DNA from: Candidatus Phaeomarinobacter ectocarpi
GTDB lineage: Bacteria; Pseudomonadota; Alphaproteobacteria; CGMCC-115125
Assembly (NCBI RefSeq): GCF_000689395.1
Contig: NZ_HG966617.1
Location: 2,354,221 to 2,418,220, forward strand
Direction of reading: 5' to 3'
Length of the DNA: 64,000 nt
Shown here: positions 39,298-49,271 of the stretch, piece by piece
Numbering within the stretch: position 1 is the first letter of the stretch
How the letters are laid out: every line of letters begins with the position of its first letter
The notes under the pieces: model-generated
What the model saw: the letters and a program-made list of their open reading frames with translations, nothing else
Told to the model about the DNA's origin: nothing
The model's database searches: none
Program-made: the position numbers and the translations under genes

Positions 39298-41334
39298 ATG
39301 ACACCAGCAAACAGCGCGGCCGTATCGACAGATGCGGACACTCAGGCATCCAACGCCAACTCTCCCGAACACAACATGATGGCAAATGCCATTCGGGCTC
39401 TGGCCATGGATGCTGTGGAACAGGCCAAGTCCGGCCACCCTGGCATGCCCATGGGCATGGCTGACGTTGCCACCGTGCTGTTCACGAAGTTCATGAAGTT
39501 CTGCGCCCAGGACCCAAGCTGGCCCGACCGCGACCGCTTTGTGCTCTCCGCGGGTCACGGCTCGATGCTTCAGTATTCACTGCTGCACCTCCTCGGTTTC
39601 GAGGACATGACCATCGACCAGATCAAGAATTTCCGTCAGATGGGCTCCCTCACACCGGGTCACCCGGAAGTCGACCACACGCCCGGCGTCGAAATGACAA
39701 CCGGCCCGCTGGGTCAGGGCATTTCCACATCCGTCGGCATGGCCCTTGCCGAACGGATGCTGAATGCGCGCTTCGGCGATGACCTGGTGGACCACTTCAC
39801 CTACGTGATTGCCTCTGACGGCGACCTCATGGAAGGCATTAGCCACGAAGCCATTTCCATGGCAGGCCACCTCAAGCTGTCCCGCCTCATTGTTTTGTTC
39901 GATGACAACGGCATCACCATCGATGGGTCGTTGGACCTGTCAGAATCCGGCGACCAGATCGCCCGCTTTGACGCCGCCGGCTGGGACACCATCCGCATTG
40001 ATGGCCATGATGCGGCCGCCATCGAAGCAGCCATCGAGCATGCCCGCACATCCGACAAGCCGTCCCTGATTGCCTGCCGCACCAAGATCGGTTTCGGCGC
40101 GCCTACGAAGGAAGGCACCGCCGGGTCCCATGGGGCACCGCTGGGTGCAGACGAAATTGAAGGCACCCGCACAGCCCTAGGCTGGCCGAGTGCCCCATTC
40201 GAAATCCCAGCCAATGTGCGTGACAGCTGGCGCGTCGCCGGACTGCGCGCCGCCAAGGACCGCGCCGCATGGCAGGCCCGCATGGACGAAGCACCGGACG
40301 ATGTCCAGGCAGAGTTTGAGCGCACCCAGGCAGGCTCCCTGCCCAACGCCCTCCACTCTGAAGTCAACAAGCTGAAGCGCGGCTTCTCCGACGAGAAAAA
40401 AGCCGTCGCCACCCGCAAGGCGTCTGAAGCCGTCCTCAATGGTCTGGCCGAAGTTGTGCCAGAACTCGTCGGCGGCTCAGCCGACCTCACCGGGTCAAAC
40501 AACACCCGCGCCAAGAGCCAGACCTCCGTGACCGCGGAAGACTACTCAGGCAACTACATCCATTACGGCATCCGCGAACACGGCATGGCTGCGGCCATGA
40601 ACGGCATGGCGCTGCACAAGGGCCTCATTCCCTATGGCGGCACGTTCCTGGTGTTTGCCGACTATTGCCGTCCGTCGATTCGCCTGGCCGCCTTGATGAA
40701 GCGACGCGCCATCTATGTGTTCAGCCATGATTCCATCGGCCTGGGCGAAGATGGCCCCACCCATCAGCCGGTCGAGCATCTGGCGGCCCTGCGTGCGATT
40801 CCCAATCTCAACGTCTTCCGCCCCGCAGATGCGGTTGAAACAGCTGAAGCCTGGGAAGTCGCCCTCAAGTCGATTGATCGCCCGAGCGCCATTGCTCTGA
40901 CTCGCCAGAATCTCGAGACCCTGCGCACCAAGCACACGGACGAAAACCTCTCCGCACGTGGCGGCTATGAGATTTCCCCCTCAGATGGCGACGCCAAGGC
41001 AACACTGATTGCCACGGGCTCGGAAGTCGAAATCGCCATGGCTGCGCAAAAGCAGCTCCAGGCGGAAGGCGTGCCGACGCGCGTTGTCTCCATGCCCTGT
41101 CAGGACATCTTCAACGAGCAGCCTGCTGCCTATCGCGAAGATATCCTTCGCCCTGGCACAGTGCGTATCGCTGTTGAGGCGGGCATCGAAATGGGTTGGC
41201 AGCGCTATATCGGCGACAAGGGCGGCTTTGTGGGCATGGACAGCTTCGGTGCCAGCGCACCCTATAAAGAGCTGTATGAGCACTTCGGCATCACCGCTGA
41301 TGCTGTTGCTCAGGCCGTCCGCGAGCGTCTCTAG
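39298..41334 (+). CDS. tkt: Transketolase
   Basis: A 678-residue TPP enzyme of the pentose phosphate pathway. TPP motif region [14 protein letters not shown](ISMAGHL) ends with the DDNGITIDG diphosphate loop; the catalytic Glu and His are in [16 protein letters not shown] and [21 protein letters not shown]. Length matches E. coli TktA. It is followed by gap and pgk, a conserved alphaproteobacterial/Rhizobiales grouping that connects the non-oxidative branch with lower glycolysis. Confidence 0.97.
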   Translation: MTPANSAAVSTDADTQASNANSPEHNMMANAIRALAMDAVEQAKSGHPGMPMGMADVATVLFTKFMKFCAQDPSWPDRDRFVLSAGHGSMLQYSLLHLLGFEDMTIDQIKNFRQMGSLTPGHPEVDHTPGVEMTTGPLGQGISTSVGMALAERMLNARFGDDLVDHFTYVIASDGDLMEGISHEAISMAGHLKLSRLIVLFDDNGITIDGSLDLSESGDQIARFDAAGWDTIRIDGHDAAAIEAAIEHARTSDKPSLIACRTKIGFGAPTKEGTAGSHGAPLGADEIEGTRTALGWPSAPFEIPANVRDSWRVAGLRAAKDRAAWQARMDEAPDDVQAEFERTQAGSLPNALHSEVNKLKRGFSDEKKAVATRKASEAVLNGLAEVVPELVGGSADLTGSNNTRAKSQTSVTAEDYSGNYIHYGIREHGMAAAMNGMALHKGLIPYGGTFLVFADYCRPSIRLAALMKRRAIYVFSHDSIGLGEDGPTHQPVEHLAALRAIPNLNVFRPADAVETAEAWEVALKSIDRPSAIALTRQNLETLRTKHTDENLSARGGYEISPSDGDAKATLIATGSEVEIAMAAQKQLQAEGVPTRVVSMPCQDIFNEQPAAYREDILRPGTVRIAVEAGIEMGWQRYIGDKGGFVGMDSFGASAPYKELYEHFGITADAVAQAVRERL

Positions 41335-41528
41335 CCCCTGCCGGACGCAGCACACGGCACCCTGACAGGTCAAAAATACGTCTTTGCGCAATTGGCATGG
41401 CCGATTCCGCGCAAGCGTACCTTCCATCCTCTGGGATGTTTCGCTATACCCACGCCAAACGCGCGCGGGACTAGGCAATTCCGCTTGCCCCGTGCGAACA
41501 CAGCTCTTCTGCGAAAGGTGAATTCATC

Positions 41529-42539
41529 ATGCCCGTTAAGGTCGCGATTAATGGTTTTGGACGCATCGGCCGTCTGGTGCTCCGTGGCATCGTCGAGTCT
41601 GGCCGCAAGGACATTCAGGTCGTCGCCATCAACGATCTGGGGTCTGCTGAAGCCAATGCTCACCTGCTGCAGTACGACACCGTGCATGGCCGTTTCCCGG
41701 CCAAGGTCTCCAACACCAAGGACTCGATCACGGTCGACGGCAACAAGATCAAGGTCACCGCGGAGCGCAATCCGGCGGATCTGCCCTGGGGCGATCTGGG
41801 CGTGGACATCGCTCTTGAATGCACAGGCATCTTCGCCTCAAAGGAAAAAGCCTCCGCTCACCTCGAGGCAGGCGCCAAGCGCGTGCTCGTATCAGCTCCA
41901 GCCTCCGGCGCTGACCTGACGGTGGTTTACGGCGTCAACAACAGCGCCTTGAAGAAGTCGCACACGGTTGTCTCCAATGCGTCATGCACAACCAACTGCC
42001 TGGCACCGGTCGCCAAGGTGCTGAACGACACATTTGGTATTGAGCGCGGCTACATGACAACGGTTCACGCCTACACAGGCGACCAGCCAACGCTCGATAC
42101 CCTGCACAGCGACATGCACCGTGCCCGCGCCGCTGCATCCAACATCATTCCGACATCCACAGGCGCTGCAAAAGCTGTTGGCCTTGTGCTGCCTCAGTTG
42201 GCCGGCAAGCTCGACGGCACAGCCGTTCGTGTGCCGACACCCAATGTGTCGATGATCGACCTCGTCTTCACCGCCAAGAAGGCGCTGTCTGTCGATGCCA
42301 TCAATGACGCCATGAAGGCCGCCGCGCGCACCAAGCCGCTCAAGGGCATTCTTGCCGTCAACAACAAGCCGCTGGTGTCCATGGACTTCAACCATGATCC
42401 TGCGTCTTCGACCTTTGACCTGACACAGACCCAGGTCATCGAAGGCAAAATGGGCCGCGTCCTGTCCTGGTATGACAACGAGTGGGGCTTTGCGAACCGC
42501 ATGGCGGACACCGCTGTTGCCATGTCAAAGCTGCGCTAG
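41529..42539 (+). CDS. gap: Glyceraldehyde-3-phosphate dehydrogenase
   Basis: A 336-residue NAD(P)-dependent enzyme. GFGRIGRLVLR starts the Rossmann domain, the active-site Cys is in SNASCTTNCLAP, His in the downstream GDMHRARAAASNI segment, and the C-terminus has YDNEWGFANRM. The second coenzyme position after strand 2 (INDLGSAEANAHL) is consistent with the type I enzyme found in most bacteria. It lies between tkt and pgk with a gap of 194 bp before it. Confidence 0.97.
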   Translation: MPVKVAINGFGRIGRLVLRGIVESGRKDIQVVAINDLGSAEANAHLLQYDTVHGRFPAKVSNTKDSITVDGNKIKVTAERNPADLPWGDLGVDIALECTGIFASKEKASAHLEAGAKRVLVSAPASGADLTVVYGVNNSALKKSHTVVSNASCTTNCLAPVAKVLNDTFGIERGYMTTVHAYTGDQPTLDTLHSDMHRARAAASNIIPTSTGAAKAVGLVLPQLAGKLDGTAVRVPTPNVSMIDLVFTAKKALSVDAINDAMKAAARTKPLKGILAVNNKPLVSMDFNHDPASSTFDLTQTQVIEGKMGRVLSWYDNEWGFANRMADTAVAMSKLR

Positions 42540-42584
42540 TCCCCAAACACCAAACACGACCACACAGGATTTCAGGATAACGCC

Positions 42585-43799
42585 ATGAGTGAAAAATCGT
42601 TCGCAACTCTGGACGATCTGTTCGCTCATGGCGACATTGCAGGCAAGCGCGTCCTCATGCGTGCCGACCTGAATGTGCCTGTGCGCGATGGCGCGGTGAG
42701 CGATGCCACCCGCATCGAACGCATCGTGCCGACCATCCGCGAGCTGACCGGCAAGGGTGCCATCGTCATCCTCCTCTCCCACTTCGGCCGTCCCAAGGGA
42801 GAACGAAACCTTGAGTTCTCACTCAAGGCCGTTGCGCCAGCCGTTGCGGAAGAATCCGGACTTGAAGTGACCTTCGCTGACGATTGCGTCGGTGACACCG
42901 CCGCATCTGTTATCGCATCCGCCAAACCCGGCAGCGTCGTGTTGCTGGAAAACACCCGTTTCCACAAAGGCGAAACCGACAATGACGGCGCCTTTGCAGA
43001 TCAGCTGGCCGCGCTGGGTGACGCCTATGTCAACGATGCCTTTTCGGCAGCCCACCGCGCCCACGCATCGACGGAAGCCATCGCCAAACGCCTGCCAGCC
43101 TATGCGGGCCGCGCCATGGAAGCTGAACTGACAGCCCTCGAAGGCGCGCTGGCCAAACCTGAAAAACCTGTGGTTGCCATTGTCGGTGGTGCGAAGATTT
43201 CCACCAAGCTGGACCTGCTGGGCAATCTCGTCAGCCGCGTCGACTATCTGGTCATCGGCGGCGGCATGGCTAATACGTTCCTTGCCGCACAAGGCATCGA
43301 CGTCAAAAAATCCCTCTGCGAGCATGACCTTGGCGACACCGCCCGCGAAATTCTTGCCAAGGCTGAAGCGGCCGGATGTCAGGTCCTCCTGCCCCGCGAC
43401 GTTGTGGTGGCGGAAGAATTCAAGGCGATGGCCCCGTGCAAGACGGTGCCCGCGACTGAAGTCCCAGATGGCCACATGATTCTGGACGTGGGATCGGACA
43501 CGATTGCTGATCTCGCCGCCCGCTTTGAAGCCGCCAAGACGGTTGTCTGGAACGGCCCACTCGGCGCTTTTGAAATTGCGCCTTTCGACAACGGCACCAA
43601 CGCTGCCGCCCGCCATGTGGCCATGCTCACCAAAATGGGCGAACTTAATTCCGTTGCCGGTGGTGGCGATACCGTGGCAGCGCTTAACAATGCCGGTGCT
43701 GCGGATGATTTTTCCTATGTGTCGACTGCAGGCGGCGCCTTCCTTGAATGGCTGGAAGGCAAGACCCTGCCCGGCGTTGACGCCCTCAGCCGCAGCTAG
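42585..43799 (+). CDS. pgk: Phosphoglycerate kinase
   Basis: A 404-residue enzyme that transfers phosphate between 1,3-bisphosphoglycerate and ADP. Landmarks are [11 protein letters not shown] (substrate), [23 protein letters not shown] and the nucleotide-binding [13 protein letters not shown] near the end. Length is standard. It begins 45 bp after gap on the same strand. Confidence 0.98.
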   Translation: MSEKSFATLDDLFAHGDIAGKRVLMRADLNVPVRDGAVSDATRIERIVPTIRELTGKGAIVILLSHFGRPKGERNLEFSLKAVAPAVAEESGLEVTFADDCVGDTAASVIASAKPGSVVLLENTRFHKGETDNDGAFADQLAALGDAYVNDAFSAAHRAHASTEAIAKRLPAYAGRAMEAELTALEGALAKPEKPVVAIVGGAKISTKLDLLGNLVSRVDYLVIGGGMANTFLAAQGIDVKKSLCEHDLGDTAREILAKAEAAGCQVLLPRDVVVAEEFKAMAPCKTVPATEVPDGHMILDVGSDTIADLAARFEAAKTVVWNGPLGAFEIAPFDNGTNAAARHVAMLTKMGELNSVAGGGDTVAALNNAGAADDFSYVSTAGGAFLEWLEGKTLPGVDALSRS

Positions 43800-43825
43800 C
43801 GGCGACAAATACGTGGAGAAAGAGG

Positions 43826-44515
43826 CTGCCTAAAGCATCCCAGCCCGCCAAGTCGACCTGCCGACTTTACTTGATCACGCCGCCGCGTCTCGACGACCTG
43901 GCGGCGTTTTCACGCGTGTTTGATGCAGCACTCAGTGCCGGTGACGTCGCCTGCGTGCAGCTGCGCCTCAAGGACGTCAGTGATGCCGAGATCGTCAAGG
44001 CAGCGGAAGCACTGATCCCCATCGCGCACAAACATGATGTGGCAATGCTCATCAATGATCGTCCAGACCTTACACTGAAGGTCGGTGCCGATGGCGTGCA
44101 TATCGGCCAGCAGGATACGCCCTATGATGAAGCGCGCGCTTTGCTTGGGCCTGATGCGATCATCGGCGTCACCTGCCATGACAGCCGTCACCTGGCCATG
44201 GAAGCAGGTGAACAGGGCGCGGACTATGTGGCGTTCGGCGCCTTCTACGACACGGCCACCAAAGATGCGATTTCGCGCGCGGAGCCCGAAATCCTGTCCT
44301 GGTGGCAACGCCTCTTCGAAGTACCCTGCGTGGCGATTGGCGGTATTACGCCAGACAATGCAGCGCCTCTTGTTGCGGCAGGAGCGGATTTCCTTGCAGT
44401 CTCATCTAGCGTATGGTCTTTCCCAAGTGACCAGGGGGGTCCGGGCCAAGCCGTCAAAGCGATCAATGATGTGATCGATACGACGCCTGTTTCGCTGTTG
44501 GAGACCAATGCGTAG
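43826..44515 (+). CDS. thiE: Thiamine-phosphate synthase, start codon uncertain
   Basis: A TIM-barrel enzyme that joins HMP-PP and thiazole phosphate. [11 protein letters not shown] (first strand), [29 protein letters not shown] and [11 protein letters not shown] (family GPIFPT-like loop) identify it. No ATG, GTG or good TTG precedes the first strand: TTG 43871 would delete the strand residues CRLY. CTG at 43826 has GGAG 7 bases upstream (GGAGAAAGAGG) and gives a complete first strand, so I annotate that one; the length is then 229 residues. It overlaps the Sel1 gene by 8 bp and is only 26 bp from pgk. Confidence 0.85.
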   Translation: MPKASQPAKSTCRLYLITPPRLDDLAAFSRVFDAALSAGDVACVQLRLKDVSDAEIVKAAEALIPIAHKHDVAMLINDRPDLTLKVGADGVHIGQQDTPYDEARALLGPDAIIGVTCHDSRHLAMEAGEQGADYVAFGAFYDTATKDAISRAEPEILSWWQRLFEVPCVAIGGITPDNAAPLVAAGADFLAVSSSVWSFPSDQGGPGQAVKAINDVIDTTPVSLLETNA

Positions 44516-45614
44516 ACCCCAGATCATATTCAAGCCACTCGCCATCCTTGCTGTTTCACTCGTCGCTCTCTCGGGCGCTTGGGCGGAAACTGACCCGACA
44601 ACTGACCCGAACGTCCGTGCGGTATCGCCTGAAGTGGCGCAGGCAGTGGACGCCCTCAAAGCCAATGATGGCCAGCGCGCCGCAGCTTTCCTGCGGCCAG
44701 TCGCGGAAAAAGGCGATCCATCGGCACAGGCCCTGCTGGGTCAGATCTATCTCGACGGCATTGGCATCGACCAAGACCTCTTCGAGGCGGGTCGCTGGTT
44801 ACGGTCGGCCGCCGCCAACGGCGAACCGTCCGCCGCTTTTGCCCTTGCCGAACTGACATCGGACAAAACGCTCACGCCGCCCGGCATGGACCCGACAAAC
44901 ACCGATGCCCGCGTTCAGGAGGCCACCCGTCTGTATCTGCTATCTGCCACAAACGGGTCTCTGGCCGGTCAGGTTGAGATTGGCTTGCGCTATGCGCAGG
45001 GCATAGGCGTCGCACAGGATATCATTCAGGCCAGTCGCTGGTTCCGCGAAGCCGCCGATTCAAACAGCCCTGTCGCCCAGTTCAATCTGGGTGCCCTGCA
45101 CGCCGCAGGCGCCCTCAATGGCGGCACACCGGATCCCGTGGCCGCCCTGCCATGGTTTGAGAAGGCGGCCGCATCCGGTCATCCCGATGCCCAGTACAAT
45201 CTGGGTCTGACGGCAGCTCAGGGTTTGGGACGCGAAGTAGACAACGCTGTGGCCGCCAAATGGTTTGCCGCAGCAGCAGGCCATGGCATGGCCGACGCGC
45301 AGGCAGGTCTCGCCTACCTCACCTATCAGGGCCTGGGCACGGACAAGGACGTTGCCAGGGCAGCTGAGCTTTATGCGCAGGCCGCCGAACAGGGCCATCT
45401 GATCGCTCAAAATCGCCTTGCGCGCCTCTATGTCATGGGCAGAGGCGTGGATGCTGACATGGCGGAAGCCTGGAAATGGCACTCTTTGGCCCTGCGCTCA
45501 GGCTACGAAGATGCCGAGCTGGATGCCCGCTTTACCAAGTTCATCACCCCCCAGCAGCGTAGTGATGGAGACGCACGCGCGTCCAAATGGTTGGAAAGCA
45601 AGGCCAGCCAGTAG
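44508..45614 (+). CDS. Sel1-repeat exported protein
   Basis: A 368-residue protein with a signal peptide ([16 protein letters not shown]) and about seven Sel1-like repeats of roughly 36 residues ([99 protein letters not shown]). Such proteins are scaffolds in signalling or envelope processes. The start ATG is inside the thiE stop region (ATGCGTAG), so translation is coupled. The ligand is unknown. Confidence 0.88.
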   Translation: MRRPQIIFKPLAILAVSLVALSGAWAETDPTTDPNVRAVSPEVAQAVDALKANDGQRAAAFLRPVAEKGDPSAQALLGQIYLDGIGIDQDLFEAGRWLRSAAANGEPSAAFALAELTSDKTLTPPGMDPTNTDARVQEATRLYLLSATNGSLAGQVEIGLRYAQGIGVAQDIIQASRWFREAADSNSPVAQFNLGALHAAGALNGGTPDPVAALPWFEKAAASGHPDAQYNLGLTAAQGLGREVDNAVAAKWFAAAAGHGMADAQAGLAYLTYQGLGTDKDVARAAELYAQAAEQGHLIAQNRLARLYVMGRGVDADMAEAWKWHSLALRSGYEDAELDARFTKFITPQQRSDGDARASKWLESKASQ

Positions 45615-45734
45615 CAGGCCCCTTGCACCATGGCGCACAGTGGTGCATGTCAGGCGCGCTTGCCCCACTTGCCCCGCCGACCACCGCTGGCCTCTGGGGA
45701 CAATTCAATAAAACCGCACGAAGGTCCGCTAGCC

Positions 45735-46298
45735 ATGAAGATCAACGGCAACGAAATCCGCCCCGGCAACGTCATTGAACACAAGGGCGGCCTGTGGGCT
45801 GCTGTGAAGGTCCAAAGTGTGAAGCCGGGCAAAGGTGGTGCCTACGCCCAAGTGGAACTGAAAAACCTGATCGACAATACAAAACTGAATGAGCGCTTCC
45901 GTTCGTCGGAGTCTGTCGAGAAGGTCCGCGTGGACACAAAGGATTTTCAGTTCCTGTTTGAAAATGACGGCATGCTGACCTTCATGGACAACGAAAACTA
46001 CGAGCAGATTGAACTTGCCCGTGACTTCATCGGCGAACGCGCCGCCTTCCTGCAGGAAGGCATGGCTGTGACGCTGGAACTCTGGGAAGAAAAGCCGATC
46101 GGCATCAACCTGCCCGAGCAAGTGACGCTCGAGATCACCGAGACCGAGCCAACCATCAAGGGCCAGACCGCCGCGTCCTCCTACAAGCCGGCTGTCCTTG
46201 AAAATGGCGTGCGCACCATGGTGCCGCCCTTCGTGACCGTCGGTGAAAAAGTCGTCATCGACACGACGGAAGTTACCTACATCAAACGCGCCGACTAG
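45735..46298 (+). CDS. efp: Elongation factor P
   Basis: A 187-residue translation factor that relieves ribosome stalling at polyproline. [21 protein letters not shown] begins domain I; the modified lysine is Lys33 in KPGKGGAY, a Lys-type tip suggesting EpmA-like modification. The gap from the Sel1 gene is 120 bp, with no visible SD. EF-P here and YebC in this window are both associated with polyproline translation, and TolA has a large Pro-rich linker. Confidence 0.97.
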   Translation: MKINGNEIRPGNVIEHKGGLWAAVKVQSVKPGKGGAYAQVELKNLIDNTKLNERFRSSESVEKVRVDTKDFQFLFENDGMLTFMDNENYEQIELARDFIGERAAFLQEGMAVTLELWEEKPIGINLPEQVTLEITETEPTIKGQTAASSYKPAVLENGVRTMVPPFVTVGEKVVIDTTEVTYIKRAD

Positions 46299-46332
46299 AT
46301 CCTCCCAATCGACAGACCCAAAAAGATATTCA

Positions 46333-47136
46333 ATGGCCCTCAATAGCCCAGTCATCAATGTCATGGTTGGCGCTGCCCGCAAGGCAGCCCGCAAACTCGC
46401 ACGCGATTTCGGCGAGGTGGAAAACCTTCAGGTCTCTCGTAAGGGCCCCGGCGACTTTGTCAGCGCTGCAGATCTGCGCGCCGAAAAAATAATCTTCGAA
46501 GAACTCTCCAAGGCACGCCCGGGCTATGGCTTCCTGATGGAGGAATCCGGAGTGGTTGAAGGTCCCGACAAGACCCATACCTGGATCATTGACCCTCTTG
46601 ATGGCACGACCAACTTCCTTCACGGCATGCCTCACTTTGCCATTTCGATTGCGCTTCAGCGCGACGGGCAGATCGTTGACGGCGTCATCTACAATCCCGT
46701 GACCGATGATCTGTTCGTGGCTGAAAAAGGTCAGGGCGCCTATCTCAACGACCGCCGCCTGCGCGTTGCTGCGCGGACCAAGCTTGAAGACGCGGTCTTT
46801 GGAACCGGCATTTTCTTCTCTGACGCAGAATGGCTTGAGACATTCAGCAAGGAACTCAACACCATCGTTCCCAAGGTGGCAGGCATTCGCCGCTTCGGCG
46901 CCGCCTCGCTTGACCTTGCCTGGGTCGCCGCCGGCCGCTTCGACGGGTACTGGGAACATGGCCTGCAACCATGGGACGTGGCGGCGGGCATTTTGATGGT
47001 CCGCGAAGCAGGCGGTTTCCTGACGGATATCAATGGTGGGGACAAGCTGCTTGAGCGCAATGGCATCATTGCGGCCAATGCGGACCTGCTGCCCCTGCTG
47101 CAGGATATCCTCAAAAAAGCGCGCCGGAGTGAGTAA
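46333..47136 (+). CDS. suhB: Inositol monophosphatase-family protein (SuhB-like)
   Basis: A 267-residue Mg-dependent phosphatase. Metal ligands appear in MEESG, IIDPLDGTTNFLHG and EHGLQPWDVAAG, the classic IMPase triad of motifs. It could act as inositol-1-phosphatase, 3'-phosphoadenosine phosphatase or as the SuhB-type transcription factor partner, and sequence does not decide. ATG 46333 is used; the longer frame covers efp. It follows efp by 34 bp. Confidence 0.9.
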   Translation: MALNSPVINVMVGAARKAARKLARDFGEVENLQVSRKGPGDFVSAADLRAEKIIFEELSKARPGYGFLMEESGVVEGPDKTHTWIIDPLDGTTNFLHGMPHFAISIALQRDGQIVDGVIYNPVTDDLFVAEKGQGAYLNDRRLRVAARTKLEDAVFGTGIFFSDAEWLETFSKELNTIVPKVAGIRRFGAASLDLAWVAAGRFDGYWEHGLQPWDVAAGILMVREAGGFLTDINGGDKLLERNGIIAANADLLPLLQDILKKARRSE

Positions 47137-47209
47137 CAGGTCCCGGCGGACGCACCACAATTCCGCCGTTGGGCTTTACGTTCGCGCCGCAAGCGGTTAA
47201 CCCGTTAGG

Positions 47210-47227
47210 AACCCTCATGCGAGGGTT
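47210..47227 (+). repeat. Hairpin containing ATG 47217 before the OmpA-like gene
   Basis: AACCCTC (47210-47216) and GAGGGTT (47221-47227) are perfectly complementary, with ATGC as the loop. The ATG in the loop is in frame with the downstream OmpA-like gene and has the SD-like AGGA at 47207-47210. There is no T tract, so it is not a terminator. Confidence 0.5.
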
Positions 47228-47267
47228 GCCCGGTCCACCCCTTCAGATGCGGACAGCGCCACCCGGC

Positions 47268-48128
47268 ATGACCTATTTCAGCCCCTCTCTTTCAAAGTTC
47301 AGCCCCGTTCTGTCCATTGCGGCGGTTCTGGCAGCCACACTGGTCATTCAGCCAGCGCTGGCCCAGCAAAACACCGACGTAAGCGTCAATCTGGAAGCGT
47401 TGGGGCTCAATCCAACTCTGGACGCTGGCAGCGAACCGCGCCTGATCTTGAAATATCCCGGATCGTCCACGGCCACACGCCAGGTCCCCCAGCTGCGCTA
47501 CCCCAGCGTGCCTGCGCCCACGGCGCGGCCAAAGCCGCCCGCACCGACAACAACGGTAAAAGCCGCATCCGCTGAAGCACCGGCCCCCAATGCACCAACG
47601 CCAGCGGCGAAAGCTGCAGCAACACCGCCCGCAGAGCCTGAAGTTCGCGCAACCGCCACAGCTGCAGCAACGCCAACCCCGCAGCCTGTTGACGCCACCG
47701 CCCCTAAAAGCATTACGCCAGCTGCTGAACCAGCACCAGCGACGGCACCTGCCGTTGCGGAGCCTCAGGTCGCAGCGCTGTCTCCGCCCGCACCTGTTGT
47801 GGTCTTGCCTGATCCAGACCCTGCCATTCTGCGCGTCCTCTTCGACGAAAACACCGCCGCCATCATCGGCTCTGCCCGCAGCGACCTGGACGCCATCGGT
47901 GAATCGCTACGCTACGACCCGCGACGCATTGAGCTGAAAGCCTATGGCGGTGAACCGGGCGACAAGGCCAGCGAAGCCCGCCGCATCTCCCTGAAACGCG
48001 GCCTTGCAGTGCGCGCCTATTTGATAGGTCTGGGCATCGACAGCCGCCGGATCGACGTGCGCGCCCTTGGCGGCGTCACGGATTCAGGCTCTGCCGACCG
48101 CGTGGACGTGGCCTATTCCGGCACCTGA
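47268..48128 (+). CDS. OmpA-like exported protein with Pro/Ala-rich linker
   Basis: A 286-residue protein: signal peptide (LAATLVIQPALAQQ), a linker of about 110 residues rich in Pro, Ala and Thr, and a C-terminal OmpA-type domain (LRVLFDENTAAI, GEPGDKASEARRISLKRGLAVRAYLIGLGI, DSRRIDVRALGG). It likely anchors to peptidoglycan. I used the ATG directly before the signal peptide; ATG 47217 with AGGA is an alternative. Its neighbours are the proton-channel gene and the second OmpA-like gene, so the three may form one envelope complex. Confidence 0.8.
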   Translation: MTYFSPSLSKFSPVLSIAAVLAATLVIQPALAQQNTDVSVNLEALGLNPTLDAGSEPRLILKYPGSSTATRQVPQLRYPSVPAPTARPKPPAPTTTVKAASAEAPAPNAPTPAAKAAATPPAEPEVRATATAAATPTPQPVDATAPKSITPAAEPAPATAPAVAEPQVAALSPPAPVVVLPDPDPAILRVLFDENTAAIIGSARSDLDAIGESLRYDPRRIELKAYGGEPGDKASEARRISLKRGLAVRAYLIGLGIDSRRIDVRALGGVTDSGSADRVDVAYSGT

Positions 48129-48278
48129 GCAGCGCTCCACCCGTCTGAGCCCAGCCGCACTCGCTAACGGAAGGGTCACACTACTGCCCCAAACTAGCGC
48201 AGACTGCCGGTTCTCAGCTCTAATGACGCCCGCCAGCGAGACATTCAGCCCGTTGGCATGCCCGCACAGGAGACGACC

Positions 48279-49268
48279 ATGGCGAAAGCGCACGGCTCAG
48301 ACACGCTGAGCCTCACACAGCCCAGCCGCCACATTTCCCGCATGCTCACCTTTCTGGTGATTGTCGGCCTGGTGCTGGCCGTCCTGTGGCCGCAGCTGTC
48401 AGACGCATTTTTCGCCAATGTGGTGCTCAACGGTCTGATTGCAGGCGTTTTGCTTCTTGGCATCCTCTACACCATCCGCCAGGTGCTGGTGCTTGGGCCT
48501 GAAATCCGCTGGGTCAATGCTTTCAGGCGCGCAGATCCCGGCCTCACCCTGCCGCCGCCCCCACGCCTGCTGGCCCCCATGGCCACCCTCCTCGGCGAGC
48601 GCAAGGGCCGTGTGGCCATTTCAGCACCCGCCATGCGCTCGATCCTTGATTCCATCGCCTCGCGCCTCGACGAGGCGCGCGACATTTCCCGCTACATGAT
48701 TGGCCTGCTGATCTTTCTGGGCCTTCTGGGCACCTTCTGGGGCCTTCTGGACACCGTTTCATCCATCGCTGAGACAATTCGCAGCCTGTCGCCTGCCGGT
48801 GGCGGCTCGGGTGACGTATTTGAGGAGCTGCGCAACGGGCTGGAAGCGCCCCTCAATGGCATGGGCACAGCCTTCTCATCCTCTCTGCTGGGTCTTGGCG
48901 GCTCTCTTATCGTGGGCTTTTTGGACCTCCAGGCCAGCCAGGCGCAGAACCGTTTCTACAACGAGCTGGAAGAATGGCTCTCTACCGTGACACGTCTGGA
49001 CTCCTCTGAAGGCGGGAGCAGCCCCTTGCTGGGCGAGCTTGCAAAACGTCTCGACGACATGCAGCGCGACATAGGCGGGTCGTCCGGTGAACGCTCAGCG
49101 ACCACGGCCTCCCTCATGGCCCTGACGGAACGCCTCACCATACTGTCTGACCAGATGCGCTCAGAAAGCCAGTTGCTCAATCAGGTCGCCAGCAATCAGG
49201 CAGACCTCAAGCCCATCCTTGAGCAAATCGCCAAACTCGCAGCTCAGAACACCGGCGACAGGAGCTAG
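48279..49268 (+). CDS. MotA/TolQ/ExbB-like proton channel subunit
   Basis: A 329-residue inner-membrane protein with four TM segments, two near the N-terminus (MLTFLVIVGLVLAVLWP and LNGLIAGVLLLGILYTI) and two in the middle (MIGLLIFLGLLGTFWGLLDTV and MGTAFSSSLLGLGGSLIVGFL). The LGTFWGL and AFSSSLLG motifs are those of ExbB/TolQ/MotA channels. The C-terminal third is a coiled-coil (LTERLTILSDQMRSESQLL). The AGGAG SD stands 6 bases before ATG 48279. The next gene, 3 bp downstream, encodes the MotB/OmpA-like partner. No flagellar genes are near. Confidence 0.85.
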   Translation: MAKAHGSDTLSLTQPSRHISRMLTFLVIVGLVLAVLWPQLSDAFFANVVLNGLIAGVLLLGILYTIRQVLVLGPEIRWVNAFRRADPGLTLPPPPRLLAPMATLLGERKGRVAISAPAMRSILDSIASRLDEARDISRYMIGLLIFLGLLGTFWGLLDTVSSIAETIRSLSPAGGGSGDVFEELRNGLEAPLNGMGTAFSSSLLGLGGSLIVGFLDLQASQAQNRFYNELEEWLSTVTRLDSSEGGSSPLLGELAKRLDDMQRDIGGSSGERSATTASLMALTERLTILSDQMRSESQLLNQVASNQADLKPILEQIAKLAAQNTGDRS

Positions 49269-49271
49269 ACC

